Below, piece by piece: positions 1 to 7,397 of a stretch of DNA of 17,327 bases. This DNA comes from an uncultured Eubacteriales bacterium (GTDB lineage Bacteria; Bacillota; Clostridia; Oscillospirales; Oscillospiraceae): positions 1 through 17,327 of the forward strand of contig UQGU01000049.1 of the NCBI GenBank assembly GCA_900540635.1, read 5' to 3'. A program made the translations under genes and the position numbers. Numbering within the stretch: position 1 is the first letter of the stretch; the number at the start of each line of letters is the position of its first letter. Under the pieces are notes generated by a model, which saw only the letters and a list, made by a program, of their open reading frames with translations, was not told the DNA's origin and made no database searches.

Positions 1-1147
1 ACTCGTAGCCCTCCCGGCGCATGGTCTCCATGAGGATGGACAGGTGCATTTCGCCGCGGCCCGCCACATTGAAGGCATCGGTGCCCTGCTCGGTGACGTG
101 CAGAGACACATCCTTCAGCAGCTCCTTCTCCAGCCGGTCCCGCAGGTTCCGGGAGGTGATGAACTTGCCCTCCTTGCCGGCGAAAGGAGAATCGTTGACG
201 GCAAAGGTCATTTCAATGGTGGGGTCGGAGATCTTCACAAAGGGCAGGGGCTCCACCACCATGGGGTCGCACAATGTACGGCCGATGGTGATATCCGCCA
301 TGCCGGACAGGGCCACGATCTCACCGGCGCTGGCCTGCTGCACGGGCACCTTGGCCAGACCGTCGAAGGTATACAGGGCAACGACCTTGCCCTTGGCCTT
401 GTGATCCGGGTCGTGATAGTCGCAGATTGCAACCTCCTGGTTGACCTTAATGGTGCCCCGCTCGATGCGGCCAACGGCAATCCGGCCCACATACTCATTG
501 TAGTCAATGGAGGAGACCAGCAGCTGCAGAGGGCCGTTCTCGTCGCCCGTAGGGGGATCGATATACTTGATGATGGTCTCGAACAGAGGCTTCAGGTCGG
601 TGCCCTGCTCATCGGGGCTGTAGGACGCAGTACCCTGACGGCCGGAGCAGAAGATGGTGGGGGAATTGAACTGTTCATCGGTAGCATCCAGCTCCAGCAG
701 CAGCTCCAGGACCTCATCCATGACCTCATGGACACGGGCATCGGGCTTGTCCACCTTGTTGACGGCAACAATGACCTTGTGGCCCAGCTCCAGCGCCTTC
801 TGGAGCACGAAGCGGGTCTGGGGCATGGGGCCCTCGGCGGCATCCACCAGCAGGATAACGCCGTTGACCATCTTCAGGATACGCTCCACCTCGCCGCCGA
901 AGTCAGCGTGGCCCGGGGTATCCACAATGTTGATCTTGTAGTCTTTATAGTGCACGGAGGTGTTCTTGGCCAGAATGGTGATGCCGCGCTCACGCTCCAG
1001 ATCGCCGGAGTCCATGACCCGGTCCACGGTGGCCTGGTTTTCCCGGTAAATGCCGCCCTGCTTCAGCATTTCGTCAACCAGGGTGGTCTTGCCGTGGTCA
1101 ACGTGGGCAATAATGGCAATATTTCTGATTTTTTCCTGAGATGCCAT
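1..1147 (-). CDS. typA: Translational GTPase TypA/BipA (C-terminal part beyond window)
   Basis: TypA/BipA is a ribosome-associated GTPase of the EF-G/LepA family, linked to ribosome assembly and stress or cold adaptation. About 382 codons are visible and the reading frame runs off the left edge, so domain V and the C-terminal domain of the roughly 610-residue family are missing. The G1 motif AHVDHGKT lies at residues 14-21, followed by the switch region with RERGIT, the G3 motif DTPGHADFGGEVER and the G4 motif NKVDKP; an EF-Tu domain 2-like part follows. The ATG at 1145-1147 is preceded by TAAGGAG at good spacing, and the product starts MASQEKIRNIAII, as expected for TypA. A sigma-A-like promoter lies about 45 bp upstream. 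It appears monocistronic at its 5' side. Identification is firm; only the 3' end is unseen. Confidence 0.96.
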   Translation of the reverse strand, partial: MASQEKIRNIAIIAHVDHGKTTLVDEMLKQGGIYRENQATVDRVMDSGDLERERGITILAKNTSVHYKDYKINIVDTPGHADFGGEVERILKMVNGVILLVDAAEGPMPQTRFVLQKALELGHKVIVAVNKVDKPDARVHEVMDEVLELLLELDATDEQFNSPTIFCSGRQGTASYSPDEQGTDLKPLFETIIKYIDPPTGDENGPLQLLVSSIDYNEYVGRIAVGRIERGTIKVNQEVAICDYHDPDHKAKGKVVALYTFDGLAKVPVQQASAGEIVALSGMADITIGRTLCDPMVVEPLPFVKISDPTIEMTFAVNDSPFAGKEGKFITSRNLRDRLEKELLKDVSLHVTEQGTDAFNVAGRGEMHLSILMETMRREGYE

Positions 1148-1191
1148 AAAAAAGCTCCTTATATTTAGAATGTATCAACTCTCAACATAGA

Positions 1192-1220
1192 AATATAGCA
1201 CAGCTTCTCTCCATATGCAA
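1192..1220 (-). promoter_or_regulatory. Candidate sigma-A promoter of typA
   Basis: On the minus strand TTGCAT (1215-1220) and TATATT (1192-1197) are separated by exactly 17 bp. The -10 is preceded by TGC, an extended -10 feature. It lies about 45 bp upstream of the typA ATG. Prediction from sequence only. Confidence 0.55.
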
Positions 1221-1384
1221 TCTTTTTCTCAAGATTTGCCATACAAAAGTTGAAGAATTCCGGTCTTTTCTTTCGTGCATATTTTCCTGAACAGCTGCAT
1301 TCCCCTGTTTGGCCAAAGGGAGATGCAAATTGCGAAAGCAAGCCGGGGGCAGCGAAATGCAGCAAAATGCAGGGAAATCACCCT

Positions 1385-1419
1385 CCTATCCTATCCTATC
1401 CTATCCAATCCTATCCTAT
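1385..1419. repeat. CCTAT pentanucleotide tandem repeat (7 units)
   Basis: Seven consecutive 5-bp units: four CCTAT, one CCAAT variant at 1405-1409, then two more CCTAT. It lies about 165 bp upstream of the typA -35 and about 90 bp past the YfhO-like stop codon. On the minus strand it reads as GG tracts separated by three-base spacers. Copy number of such repeats can vary by replication slippage. Confidence 0.9.
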
Positions 1420-1508
1420 ATAGAGAGAGTGGGTATGCGGGCAAGCCGCCCACACACCCACATTTTCTTTCCGTTCCGGCTTTGGAGAATGACAGAGCGG
1501 AAACGGCA

Positions 1509-4220
1509 TTATTTTTTCCGCTTCTCCCACTCCGGCTTGTAGGCCAGATAGGTGCAGACCCCAAACAGGGCAGCGCACAAAAGGCTGATCTTCCAGCCGA
1601 TGGAAAAGGCCTTGTTCTGATAGCGCAGCGTAACGGTATGGGTTCCCTGGGTCATATGGGTACTGATCATACAGTCCCCTACCAGGGTGATCTCTGCCTC
1701 TTCCCCGTCCACATACAGGCGCCAGTTGCCATTCTGAGGAACCGACGTGTAGAAGAGTCCATCCCGGTCACAGTCGACGGTGCCCTCCACCCTTGTCTGG
1801 CGGAAGGAGGTAATATTCAAGGCAGCGGCATTTAAGATGTCGTAGCCCCGGAAGAACAGGTCATTGTCCAGCTGCGAGGCCGTCACCGTCATGGTGCCGG
1901 ATTCCCCTGCCTCGCACAGGACGCGGACCTCTACACTGTCCGTGGGCGTGACGTCCCCAACCGCAAGCATCTGGGGCAGGCTGATGGTCTCCCGGTACAG
2001 CTCCACGCCGTTGATACAGACCACGAAGTCATTCCGCTTCGGCAGGTCCAGCCAGACGCACACAAAGCCCTCGTCATTGGGGGAGAAAAAGTAGGACACG
2101 TAGGCCCCCTCGTCGCACTCCGAATAGCTGAGCTTGCCCCGGGTGCTCTGCTCCGTCACCTGGGTGCCGTTGCCCAGAGCCACCACCTGGCTGCCTGCGA
2201 TGGCCCGCCACACCGGCGTTTCCAGCCCTGTGGCAGCGGAGAATACCTCATTTTGCATTTGCCACGGGTCCGTTTCTCCAAAATCCGCCTGGGCCAAGGC
2301 ATCCTCTGCCAGGAAGCCCAGGGGCAGATAGGCCTTGTTTTTCAGCAGGTACACATTTTCATAGTGGTGGACCTCTTCAAACATGGAGCTGGTGCGGTCC
2401 CGGCCGTCCCGGTCCATCATGTATTTCAGGTCCAGGAACAGATTTGCCACCGGGCTGCTCTCCTCAAAGCAATACCGGTTGTAGGTGTTTTTCGCGCCAT
2501 AGCCAAAGGCCTTCATGAACTCGGTCACCCGCACATTGGCAGAGCTGGTGAAAGCGGAAATGCCATTGTAGCCATTGAGCGCATCATCGTTCAGGGTCTG
2601 GGCATGGGTCACCTCTGCCCGGTAGAAGGGCTCTTTCTCCCGCTCGCGCATATAGCGGAACATGGAGGCCGCCGCCTCCCGGCCCTTGGGATAGTTGGAA
2701 ACCCCCGTACCCGGGAAATACAGGCCGAAGGACAGCAGGTTTGCGCACATTTCCAGAATGATCACCGTCAGCACCGCCCAGCGGGAATGAACCCGGTAAC
2801 AGCTCTGGCGATAGCGGGCCCGGGACACCTCGGCAGGTTCCGCATCCTCGGCGATTTTCACCTTTTTCTTGCCATAGAGCAGGCAGGCTGTAAAGACAAG
2901 CAGGAAGCCAAAATTGTACAGCGCATAAACCGGAACCTCCAGGGCGATCCCGAAGGCCTCGGCGGTCTCCGTGTGCGTCAGGTCGTTGGAGCAGCACAGC
3001 ACCGCGCCGGTGAACAGCATGGCAGCCAAAATATGCCAGACGGAAAACCGCCGCCGCAGCAGCCAGGCCCGATAGGCCATATACAGCAGCACAAAGCTGA
3101 AGAGGAAGCTGAACCGGTAAGGGATCATATTGGGGAAGTGGAAGCCGTGCCAGATGTAGTCCAGCTGCCGGATGATGAAGCTCAGCATGAAAAACAGCAG
3201 CAGGAATACTGTGCACAGCTTGTCCCGGAGCTTTACTTCCTTCGCCATCAGGAAGAGGAAGGCCAGCTGGATCGCAAACACGCCGCAGTACAGGTTCGGA
3301 AGCCCCTCCTTGAAATTGGGCTCCAGAGCGCCGCCCATATTGCCCGCCACCTGACGCATGGCATCCAACAGCCCCTTCCAGGTATTCTCCGAGGCAATAT
3401 TCAGCCGGAAGCCCTTGGGAAAGGCATTGACGCTGGACTGGGTGGTTTGCAGGGCCGCCAGGGTTGGAAGCTCCAGAACGGCAGTCATGCCAATGGCCAG
3501 CAGGGAGAAAATCGCAATGCGCACCAGATCCAGCCCCGCCCGCTTCCAGCCGGGGAACCGGCAGATCTCATAGCAGAAGAACACCAGCGCCACGAAAATG
3601 CAGACGAAGAAGCCCACATAGTAATTGGCGTAAATGGCCAAAAACAGCGTTGCGGTGTACAGGAAGAATCGCTTCTCCCGCAGCAGGGCGATCTCCCCCA
3701 GAATGACCAGGGGCAGCAGCGCGAAGGTATCCATCCACATGATGTTCCAGTGGAAGCCCAGGGCCCAGGCGCACAGAGCATAAAACGCGCTGAAGGCCAC
3801 CACCGCAAAGTCCTTCTTCCCGTAGAGCTTTTGCAGAAACAGCGAGAAGAACAGCCCCGCAAAGCCAAGCTTGATGGGCGTTAAGAGGGTGAAATAGCCG
3901 AGAAGCCACTTTTCCGGCAGCAGCACGCTGAGAAGATTCAGGGGGCTTGCCAGATAATAGGAGATGAGCCCCAGGTAGTCCACGCCCATGCCGATGGACC
4001 AGTTGTAGAGCAGGCTCTGCCCCTGCCGCAGGCTGCGGCGGAAGGCCAGGAAAAAGGGGTAATACTGGTGATACATATCGGAATACAGCATGGATGTCTT
4101 GCCGAAGGGGATGTAGCCGCTGATGAGCATGACCACCAGCATCCCCACACAGGGGAAGGCAAAGGACAGCGCCGTAAAATTCCATTTCCATTTCCGGGTA
4201 AGCGGATTGGACAGCTTCAT
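1509..4220 (-). CDS. YfhO-family polytopic membrane protein (putative GT-C-like glycosyltransferase)
   Basis: A 903-residue integral membrane protein. The N-terminal half (about residues 18-480) is a series of hydrophobic segments. Near the start is a YSDMYHQYYPF motif (D48), typical of YfhO proteins, where the first extracytoplasmic loop carries an acidic residue. A further hydrophobic segment falls near 490-512, then a mostly soluble, beta-rich extracytoplasmic region, and a last membrane helix near 873-893 before a KRKK tail. Known family members (Bacillus/Listeria YfhO) add sugars from undecaprenyl-phosphate carriers to teichoic acids; the substrate here is unknown, and no csbB- or gtcA-like partner is in view. 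The ATG at 4218-4220 follows GGAGG about 10 bases upstream. The gene stands alone, between the terminator of the PH-domain gene and the typA spacer. I see no clear terminator after its stop. Confidence 0.88.
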   Translation of the reverse strand: MKLSNPLTRKWKWNFTALSFAFPCVGMLVVMLISGYIPFGKTSMLYSDMYHQYYPFFLAFRRSLRQGQSLLYNWSIGMGVDYLGLISYYLASPLNLLSVLLPEKWLLGYFTLLTPIKLGFAGLFFSLFLQKLYGKKDFAVVAFSAFYALCAWALGFHWNIMWMDTFALLPLVILGEIALLREKRFFLYTATLFLAIYANYYVGFFVCIFVALVFFCYEICRFPGWKRAGLDLVRIAIFSLLAIGMTAVLELPTLAALQTTQSSVNAFPKGFRLNIASENTWKGLLDAMRQVAGNMGGALEPNFKEGLPNLYCGVFAIQLAFLFLMAKEVKLRDKLCTVFLLLFFMLSFIIRQLDYIWHGFHFPNMIPYRFSFLFSFVLLYMAYRAWLLRRRFSVWHILAAMLFTGAVLCCSNDLTHTETAEAFGIALEVPVYALYNFGFLLVFTACLLYGKKKVKIAEDAEPAEVSRARYRQSCYRVHSRWAVLTVIILEMCANLLSFGLYFPGTGVSNYPKGREAAASMFRYMREREKEPFYRAEVTHAQTLNDDALNGYNGISAFTSSANVRVTEFMKAFGYGAKNTYNRYCFEESSPVANLFLDLKYMMDRDGRDRTSSMFEEVHHYENVYLLKNKAYLPLGFLAEDALAQADFGETDPWQMQNEVFSAATGLETPVWRAIAGSQVVALGNGTQVTEQSTRGKLSYSECDEGAYVSYFFSPNDEGFVCVWLDLPKRNDFVVCINGVELYRETISLPQMLAVGDVTPTDSVEVRVLCEAGESGTMTVTASQLDNDLFFRGYDILNAAALNITSFRQTRVEGTVDCDRDGLFYTSVPQNGNWRLYVDGEEAEITLVGDCMISTHMTQGTHTVTLRYQNKAFSIGWKISLLCAALFGVCTYLAYKPEWEKRKK

Positions 4221-4326
4221 AATATGGAAACCTCCAGGGTATGATTCAGGATTTTACTATATTATCATATTTTTCCCGGAAGGTAAAGGCAGGAACCGTC
4301 TAGGGGAGCTTAAATTTTTATGAAGG

Positions 4327-4361
4327 AAAAAGCCATACCCCGCCGCCTGGCAGGGTATGGC
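4327..4361 (-). terminator. Rho-independent terminator of the PH-domain gene
   Basis: Arms GCCATACCC (4332-4340) and GGGTATGGC (4353-4361) form a perfect 9-bp stem with extra pairing inside the loop. On the minus strand the stem is followed by five U (AAAAA at 4327-4331 on the plus strand). It starts about 10 bp after the stop codon of the PH-domain gene. Confidence 0.88.
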
Positions 4362-4370
4362 AAAAATCAT

Positions 4371-4799
4371 TCAATCCAGCTCGTCGGTCTCCTCGTGCAC
4401 ATGATCATGATCATGGCAGCAGCAGTCGTCGCCGCTGTCTTCCATATTGGTCAGCTCGCTGATGCGGACCTTCTGGCGCAGCTTCATCTCCTCCACGCTC
4501 TTGTGGAGCAGCTCCTTCACGGCCACGGGGTCCTTGATGTTTTTCATCACCAGAGTGGGGCAGGTCTTATCCGAAGACAGGATCGTCACCGTCCCTACCC
4601 CCAGCAGCCGCTGGAAGAGATTCCGGCTGGTACTGATATCCCGGACACGGTAGAGAAGGATCTCATCGTCCGTCACATTCAAAAAGCCCTTGGACAGAAA
4701 CAACCGGTCCTCTGACAGCATATACCGTGTAAAGGACAGAGGGAGGCCCAAAAAGCGCTTCCGGTCCTTCCATGCGTAGGCAATCTTTTCCTTTTTCAT
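4371..4799 (-). CDS. Bacterial PH-domain protein (bPH2/DUF304-like) with Cys/His-rich tail
   Basis: A 142-residue soluble protein without signal peptide or membrane segment. Residues about 15-105 fit the bacterial PH (YdbT/bPH2) pattern: the stretch TRYMLSEDRLFLSKGFLN, then a hydrophobic strand with YRVRDISTSRNLFQRLLGVGTVTI, then a strand with TLVMKNIKDP and a C-terminal helix. This is the usual signature of the domain, whose precise molecular role is generally unknown. The tail (about 125-142) is unusual: three consecutive Cys followed by HDHDHVHEE, a likely metal-binding patch. The start at 4797-4799 has AAAGGAGG seven bases upstream. It has its own promoter just past the spoIVA stop and its own terminator, so it is probably monocistronic. 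Confidence 0.8.
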   Translation of the reverse strand: MKKEKIAYAWKDRKRFLGLPLSFTRYMLSEDRLFLSKGFLNVTDDEILLYRVRDISTSRNLFQRLLGVGTVTILSSDKTCPTLVMKNIKDPVAVKELLHKSVEEMKLRQKVRISELTNMEDSGDDCCCHDHDHVHEETDELD

Positions 4800-4826
4800 A
4801 AGCGATCCTCCTTTGTAATTTGTTCT

Positions 4827-4855
4827 ATTTTACTATTGTTTTCCCCCAATGTCAA
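4827..4855 (-). promoter_or_regulatory. Sigma-A promoter of the PH-domain gene
   Basis: On the minus strand TTGACA (4850-4855) is separated by exactly 17 bp from TAAAAT (4827-4832). The -35 is a consensus match and the -10 differs at one position. It sits 3 bp downstream of the spoIVA stop and about 28 bp upstream of the start codon of the PH-domain gene, so that gene need not depend on sporulation-specific transcription. Confidence 0.75.
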
Positions 4856-4858
4856 GAA

Positions 4859-6322
4859 TCATAGAATCAGGCAGACCAGTCCCGTGGCCCCTTCGTTGAC
4901 AATGCGGCCCAGGGTTCCCCGGAATTTGGTGCGCACATCCTCCGGAAGCCGCAAAAGCTTGGCATTGAGCCCCTCCTGGATCAGATCGTATACGGATTTT
5001 CCGAAAATATTGCTCTGCCACAGCTTCTCCGGCTCCTGGCCCCCCAAATATTCAATGAGCTCTTTGGACTGCTCCTCACCGCCTACCATGGGACTGATCT
5101 CCGTGTCCACATCCACCCGGATCATGTGGATGGAGGGGGCCATAGCCCGGAGCTTGACCCCGTAGCTGCCGTTCTTTTTCAGTACCTCCGGCTTTTCCAG
5201 CTTCAGCTCCTCAGGCCCAGGTCCCACCACTCCGTAGCCCGTCGCCCTGACGGAGGCCAGGGCATCGGCCAGGCGGTCATATTCCCGCTTGACCCGGCTA
5301 AGCTCGGTGAGCAGCTCCAGCAGCTGCCCATCGCTTTCAATGGGCATTCCAGCCCGGGCGCTGAGTATCTCATAGAACATGGACTCCGGGAAACGGATGA
5401 CGCAGTCCACCCGGCCGCTGCCGGGGTCTATATTCCGGAAGTCCGCCTCCTGCACTCCGGGCAGCGCCCGCAGCGCCTCCAAAGCCTGTGCTGCCTGGCC
5501 CAAAGAGCCGATCCCATCCGCAGCCTCCAGGAGGCCCCGGTACAGCGCCGTTTTCACCGGATGGTCCCGCTCCAAAGCATCCATCCACCGGGGCAGAAAC
5601 ACCCGCAGTGCCGTCATGGGGAAGCTATAGAGCATGGCATTCAGAAGCGCGCCGATTCCTTGGGCATCCACCGCCTGACAGTCCAGAATCATGCAGCAGA
5701 TATGGAATTCCCCGTCCAGCGCGGCTTTCAGCGCCTTGGCCTGCTGGCCCTCCGGCTCCCGGCTGTTGATGACCACCAGATAGGGCTTGCCCGTGGCGCG
5801 CATATCCGCGATGGCCCGCTTTTCCGCCTGGACATAGTCCTCCCGGGGAATGTCCGTAACGGTCCCGTCGGTGGTCACCACCAGGCCTAAGGTGGCGTGG
5901 CCCTCCATGACCTTCTTCGTCCCCAGCTCCGCCGCCTGGGTCATGGGGATCTCCCGGTCGAACCAGGGGGTCGTCACCATCCGGGGCTTGCCGTCCTCCT
6001 CCGCGCCCATGGCCCCAGGGATCATATACCCCACGGAATCGATCATGCGGATGCGCAGCCGGGCCGTACCGTCCGGGCTGACCTCCACGGCCTCCTCCGG
6101 CACAAATTTCGGCTCCGCCGTCATAATGGTCCTGCCGGAGCCGCACTGGGGCAGCTCGTCCCGGGCCCGCTCCGCCCGGAAGGGGTCCTCCATGGCGGGG
6201 ATCACAAGCTCCTCCATGATGCGCTTGATCAGCGTGGATTTTCCGGTGCGAACCGGCCCCACCACGCCGATATAGATATTGCCGCCGGTTCTGGCAGCGA
6301 TATCCTGATAAATTGTTTCCAT
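4859..6322 (-). CDS. spoIVA: Stage IV sporulation protein A (spore coat morphogenetic ATPase)
   Basis: SpoIVA is the ATP-hydrolysing, polymerising protein that forms the basement layer of the spore coat on the forespore surface; it is conserved in endospore formers. The product is 487 residues, against 492 in B. subtilis. It starts METIYQDIAARTGGNIYIGV and has the Walker A motif GPVRTGKST at residues 22-30, followed by an LIKRIMEELVIP helix. Typical SpoIVA stretches follow: RARDELPQ, a MIDSVGYMIPGAMG block, TTPWFDREIPMTQAAELGTKKV, and GLVVTTDGTVTDIPREDY. The C terminus ends in a short hydrophobic GLVCLIL, the region that anchors SpoIVA in B. subtilis. The ATG at 6320-6322 follows a strong GGAGG. 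It is divergent from yceD-rpmF. In Bacillus, spoIVA lies near der and gpsA, so the neighbourhood is conserved. Expression is expected under sigma-E; only a weak candidate is visible. Confidence 0.97.
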   Translation of the reverse strand: METIYQDIAARTGGNIYIGVVGPVRTGKSTLIKRIMEELVIPAMEDPFRAERARDELPQCGSGRTIMTAEPKFVPEEAVEVSPDGTARLRIRMIDSVGYMIPGAMGAEEDGKPRMVTTPWFDREIPMTQAAELGTKKVMEGHATLGLVVTTDGTVTDIPREDYVQAEKRAIADMRATGKPYLVVINSREPEGQQAKALKAALDGEFHICCMILDCQAVDAQGIGALLNAMLYSFPMTALRVFLPRWMDALERDHPVKTALYRGLLEAADGIGSLGQAAQALEALRALPGVQEADFRNIDPGSGRVDCVIRFPESMFYEILSARAGMPIESDGQLLELLTELSRVKREYDRLADALASVRATGYGVVGPGPEELKLEKPEVLKKNGSYGVKLRAMAPSIHMIRVDVDTEISPMVGGEEQSKELIEYLGGQEPEKLWQSNIFGKSVYDLIQEGLNAKLLRLPEDVRTKFRGTLGRIVNEGATGLVCLIL

Positions 6323-6339
6323 AGCCAGCCTCCTCCTTC

Positions 6340-6357
6340 GGCAGGAGCGATCCTGCC
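6340..6357 (-). other. Small hairpin in the spoIVA leader next to the ribosome-binding site
   Basis: Arms GGCAGGA (6340-6346) and TCCTGCC (6351-6357) form a perfect 7-bp stem with a 4-base loop. It is directly upstream of the GGAGG at about 6332-6338. It could affect mRNA stability or ribosome access; no function is known. Confidence 0.6.
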
Positions 6358-6378
6358 ATGGTTTGTTTCCATGGTATG
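6356..6378 (-). promoter_or_regulatory. CCATGG dyad and possible sigma-E -10 of spoIVA
   Basis: Two CCATGG palindromes (6356-6361 and 6369-6374) flank a 7-bp spacer. Overlapping the second, the minus strand reads CATACCAT (6371-6378), seven of eight matches to the sigma-E -10 consensus CATACAAT, about 49 bp upstream of the spoIVA start. The expected ATATT-type -35 is not clearly present, so the promoter call is weak. Confidence 0.3.
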
Positions 6379-6464
6379 CGTCCTTTCCGGAAGGTAGAAC
6401 GGCCCCCGATGGGGCAAACTTCCCCGGAATTCTGCGTTTCTCAAAAAAATATTGAAAATAATGT

Positions 6465-6493
6465 TTGACAAATGAAGAAAAAGCCTATATAAT
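6465..6493 (+). promoter_or_regulatory. Perfect consensus sigma-A promoter of yceD-rpmF
   Basis: TTGACA (6465-6470), a 17-bp spacer, and TATAAT (6488-6493): both hexamers match the housekeeping consensus exactly. It is 32 bp upstream of the yceD ATG, giving a very short leader. Strong constitutive expression is expected for a ribosomal-protein operon. Confidence 0.92.
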
Positions 6494-6525
6494 ACGTTAG
6501 CACGACTTTGAGAGGGGGGAAGATT

Positions 6526-7026
6526 ATGCTGTTGGGGCTTTCCAAGATCATCGATTGTCCCGGCGCGTCCCTTCCCTTTTCCACCAGCGTGGATCTGAGC
6601 GATCTTCGCTACGGCCTCAGCAACCCGGTTTCCGAACCGGTCCTGGCAGAAGGAACCGTGCGCAATACCGCCGGGGTTTTGATGATGCAGGGCTCCCTGC
6701 ACACCACCATCCACGGTATCTGCGACCGGTGCGCCGGGGAATTCCACCGCGAGATTGAATTCCCCATCGACGTTGTCCTTGTAACCGAGCTGGCCAGTGA
6801 AGAGAACGAAGATGAGTGGGTATTCCCTCTGGAGGGAGACAGCGCCGATCTGGACGACATTGTGCGGACCGTGTTCGTACTGAATCTGGATTCCAAGCTG
6901 CTTTGCAAGGAGGATTGTAAAGGCCTTTGCCCCAGATGCGGCAAAAACCTGAACGACGGTCCCTGCAATTGCCGGAAGGAGCTCGATCCCCGATTTGCTG
7001 CTTTAGAGCAGCTTCTTGAGAAGTAA
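6526..7026 (+). CDS. yceD: YceD/DUF177 family protein upstream of rpmF
   Basis: A 166-residue DUF177 protein. The family is widely found directly before rpmF and has been linked to 23S rRNA accumulation in plants and bacteria; its exact activity is unsettled. The N-terminal part contains SLHTTIHGICDRCAGEF, with the CDRC pair common in the family. The C-terminal part contains CKEDCKGLCPRCGKNLN followed by CNC, the cysteine-rich tail seen in Firmicute versions. The start is the ATG at 6526-6528, preceded by a GAGGGGGG purine tract; the TTG at 6508 is too close to that tract to be likely. rpmF begins 47 bp downstream under the same promoter, and the operon ends at the terminator near 7300. Confidence 0.9.
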   Translation: MLLGLSKIIDCPGASLPFSTSVDLSDLRYGLSNPVSEPVLAEGTVRNTAGVLMMQGSLHTTIHGICDRCAGEFHREIEFPIDVVLVTELASEENEDEWVFPLEGDSADLDDIVRTVFVLNLDSKLLCKEDCKGLCPRCGKNLNDGPCNCRKELDPRFAALEQLLEK

Positions 7027-7073
7027 ATCCATATTGATGCTGTGAAAAGCAGTTTTACCAAGGAGGTGTCACC

Positions 7074-7259
7074 ATGGCTGTCCCTAAGTGTAAAGTGTCC
7101 AAGGCCCGCCGCGATAAGCGCCGTGGCTCTAACTGGAAGCTGTCCGCTCCCAGTGTTGCGGTTTGCCCCAAGTGCGGTGAGCCCGTAATGCCCCACAGAG
7201 CTTGCAAGGCTTGCGGCACCTACAATGGCCGTCAGGTTCTGGCTGTTGAGGCTGAGTAA
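7074..7259 (+). CDS. rpmF: 50S ribosomal protein L32
   Basis: L32 is a small protein of the large ribosomal subunit. The 61-residue sequence begins MAVPKCKVSKARRDKRRGSN, typical of bacterial L32, and carries a zinc-ribbon of C31-x2-C34 and C44-x2-C47. It is therefore the zinc-containing form, not the zinc-free paralog used in zinc limitation. AAGGAGGTG lies just upstream of the ATG. It is co-transcribed with yceD, and a strong terminator follows the stop. Confidence 0.98.
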   Translation: MAVPKCKVSKARRDKRRGSNWKLSAPSVAVCPKCGEPVMPHRACKACGTYNGRQVLAVEAE

Positions 7260-7265
7260 GGCAAA

Positions 7266-7310
7266 AACGGAAAACCAGAGGAAGGCAAGCGCCTTCCTCT
7301 TTTTCCGTTT
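7266..7310 (+). terminator. Strong rho-independent terminator after rpmF
   Basis: A perfect 10-bp stem, AGAGGAAGGC (7277-7286) and GCCTTCCTCT (7291-7300), has a 4-base loop and is followed by TTTT. An outer ACGGAAAA/TTTTCCGT pairing can extend it. It closes the yceD-rpmF operon. Confidence 0.93.
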
Positions 7311-7322
7311 CTGCGGAAAGCC

Positions 7323-7351
7323 TTGCTTTCTTAACAATTCTATGCCATAAT
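7323..7351 (+). promoter_or_regulatory. Candidate promoter of der-plsY-gpsA
   Basis: TTGCTT (7323-7328), a 17-bp spacer, and CATAAT (7346-7351) preceded by TGC as an extended -10. If used, it gives a leader of about 225 nt that contains the whole 162-bp palindrome. Confidence 0.5.
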
Positions 7352-7397
7352 AACTCAACAAACATTTTCATGTAAACCATACAAAGAATAAGCCTGT

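Larger units (their letters stand above)
1148..1508. other. Gene-free spacer between yfhO-like gene and typA, with pentanucleotide repeat
   Basis: This 361-bp stretch holds the typA promoter and ribosome-binding site at its low-coordinate end and a CCTAT tandem repeat at 1385-1419. A weak broken dyad lies at about 1429-1453. Short open frames here lack a convincing ribosome-binding site or recognisable product. I see no RNA gene. Confidence 0.6.

Noticed and set aside
1496..1522. Inverted repeat AGCGGAAA/TTTCCGCT at the end of the YfhO-like gene as a terminator
   Set aside because: The stem spans the stop codon and no U-tract follows on the minus strand, so it does not meet the pattern of an intrinsic terminator.
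2253..3884. A 543-residue open frame on the plus strand opposite the YfhO-like gene
   Set aside because: It has the low-complexity, Gln/Gly/His/Pro-rich composition of a GC-rich shadow frame, no ribosome-binding site, and lies wholly antisense to a well-supported gene.
6381..6392. Shared TCCTTTCCGGAAG near 6380 and near 11319 as a regulatory motif
   Set aside because: A 13-base match in a window of this size is expected by chance, and part of it is just the Shine-Dalgarno complement of the hemolysin III gene.
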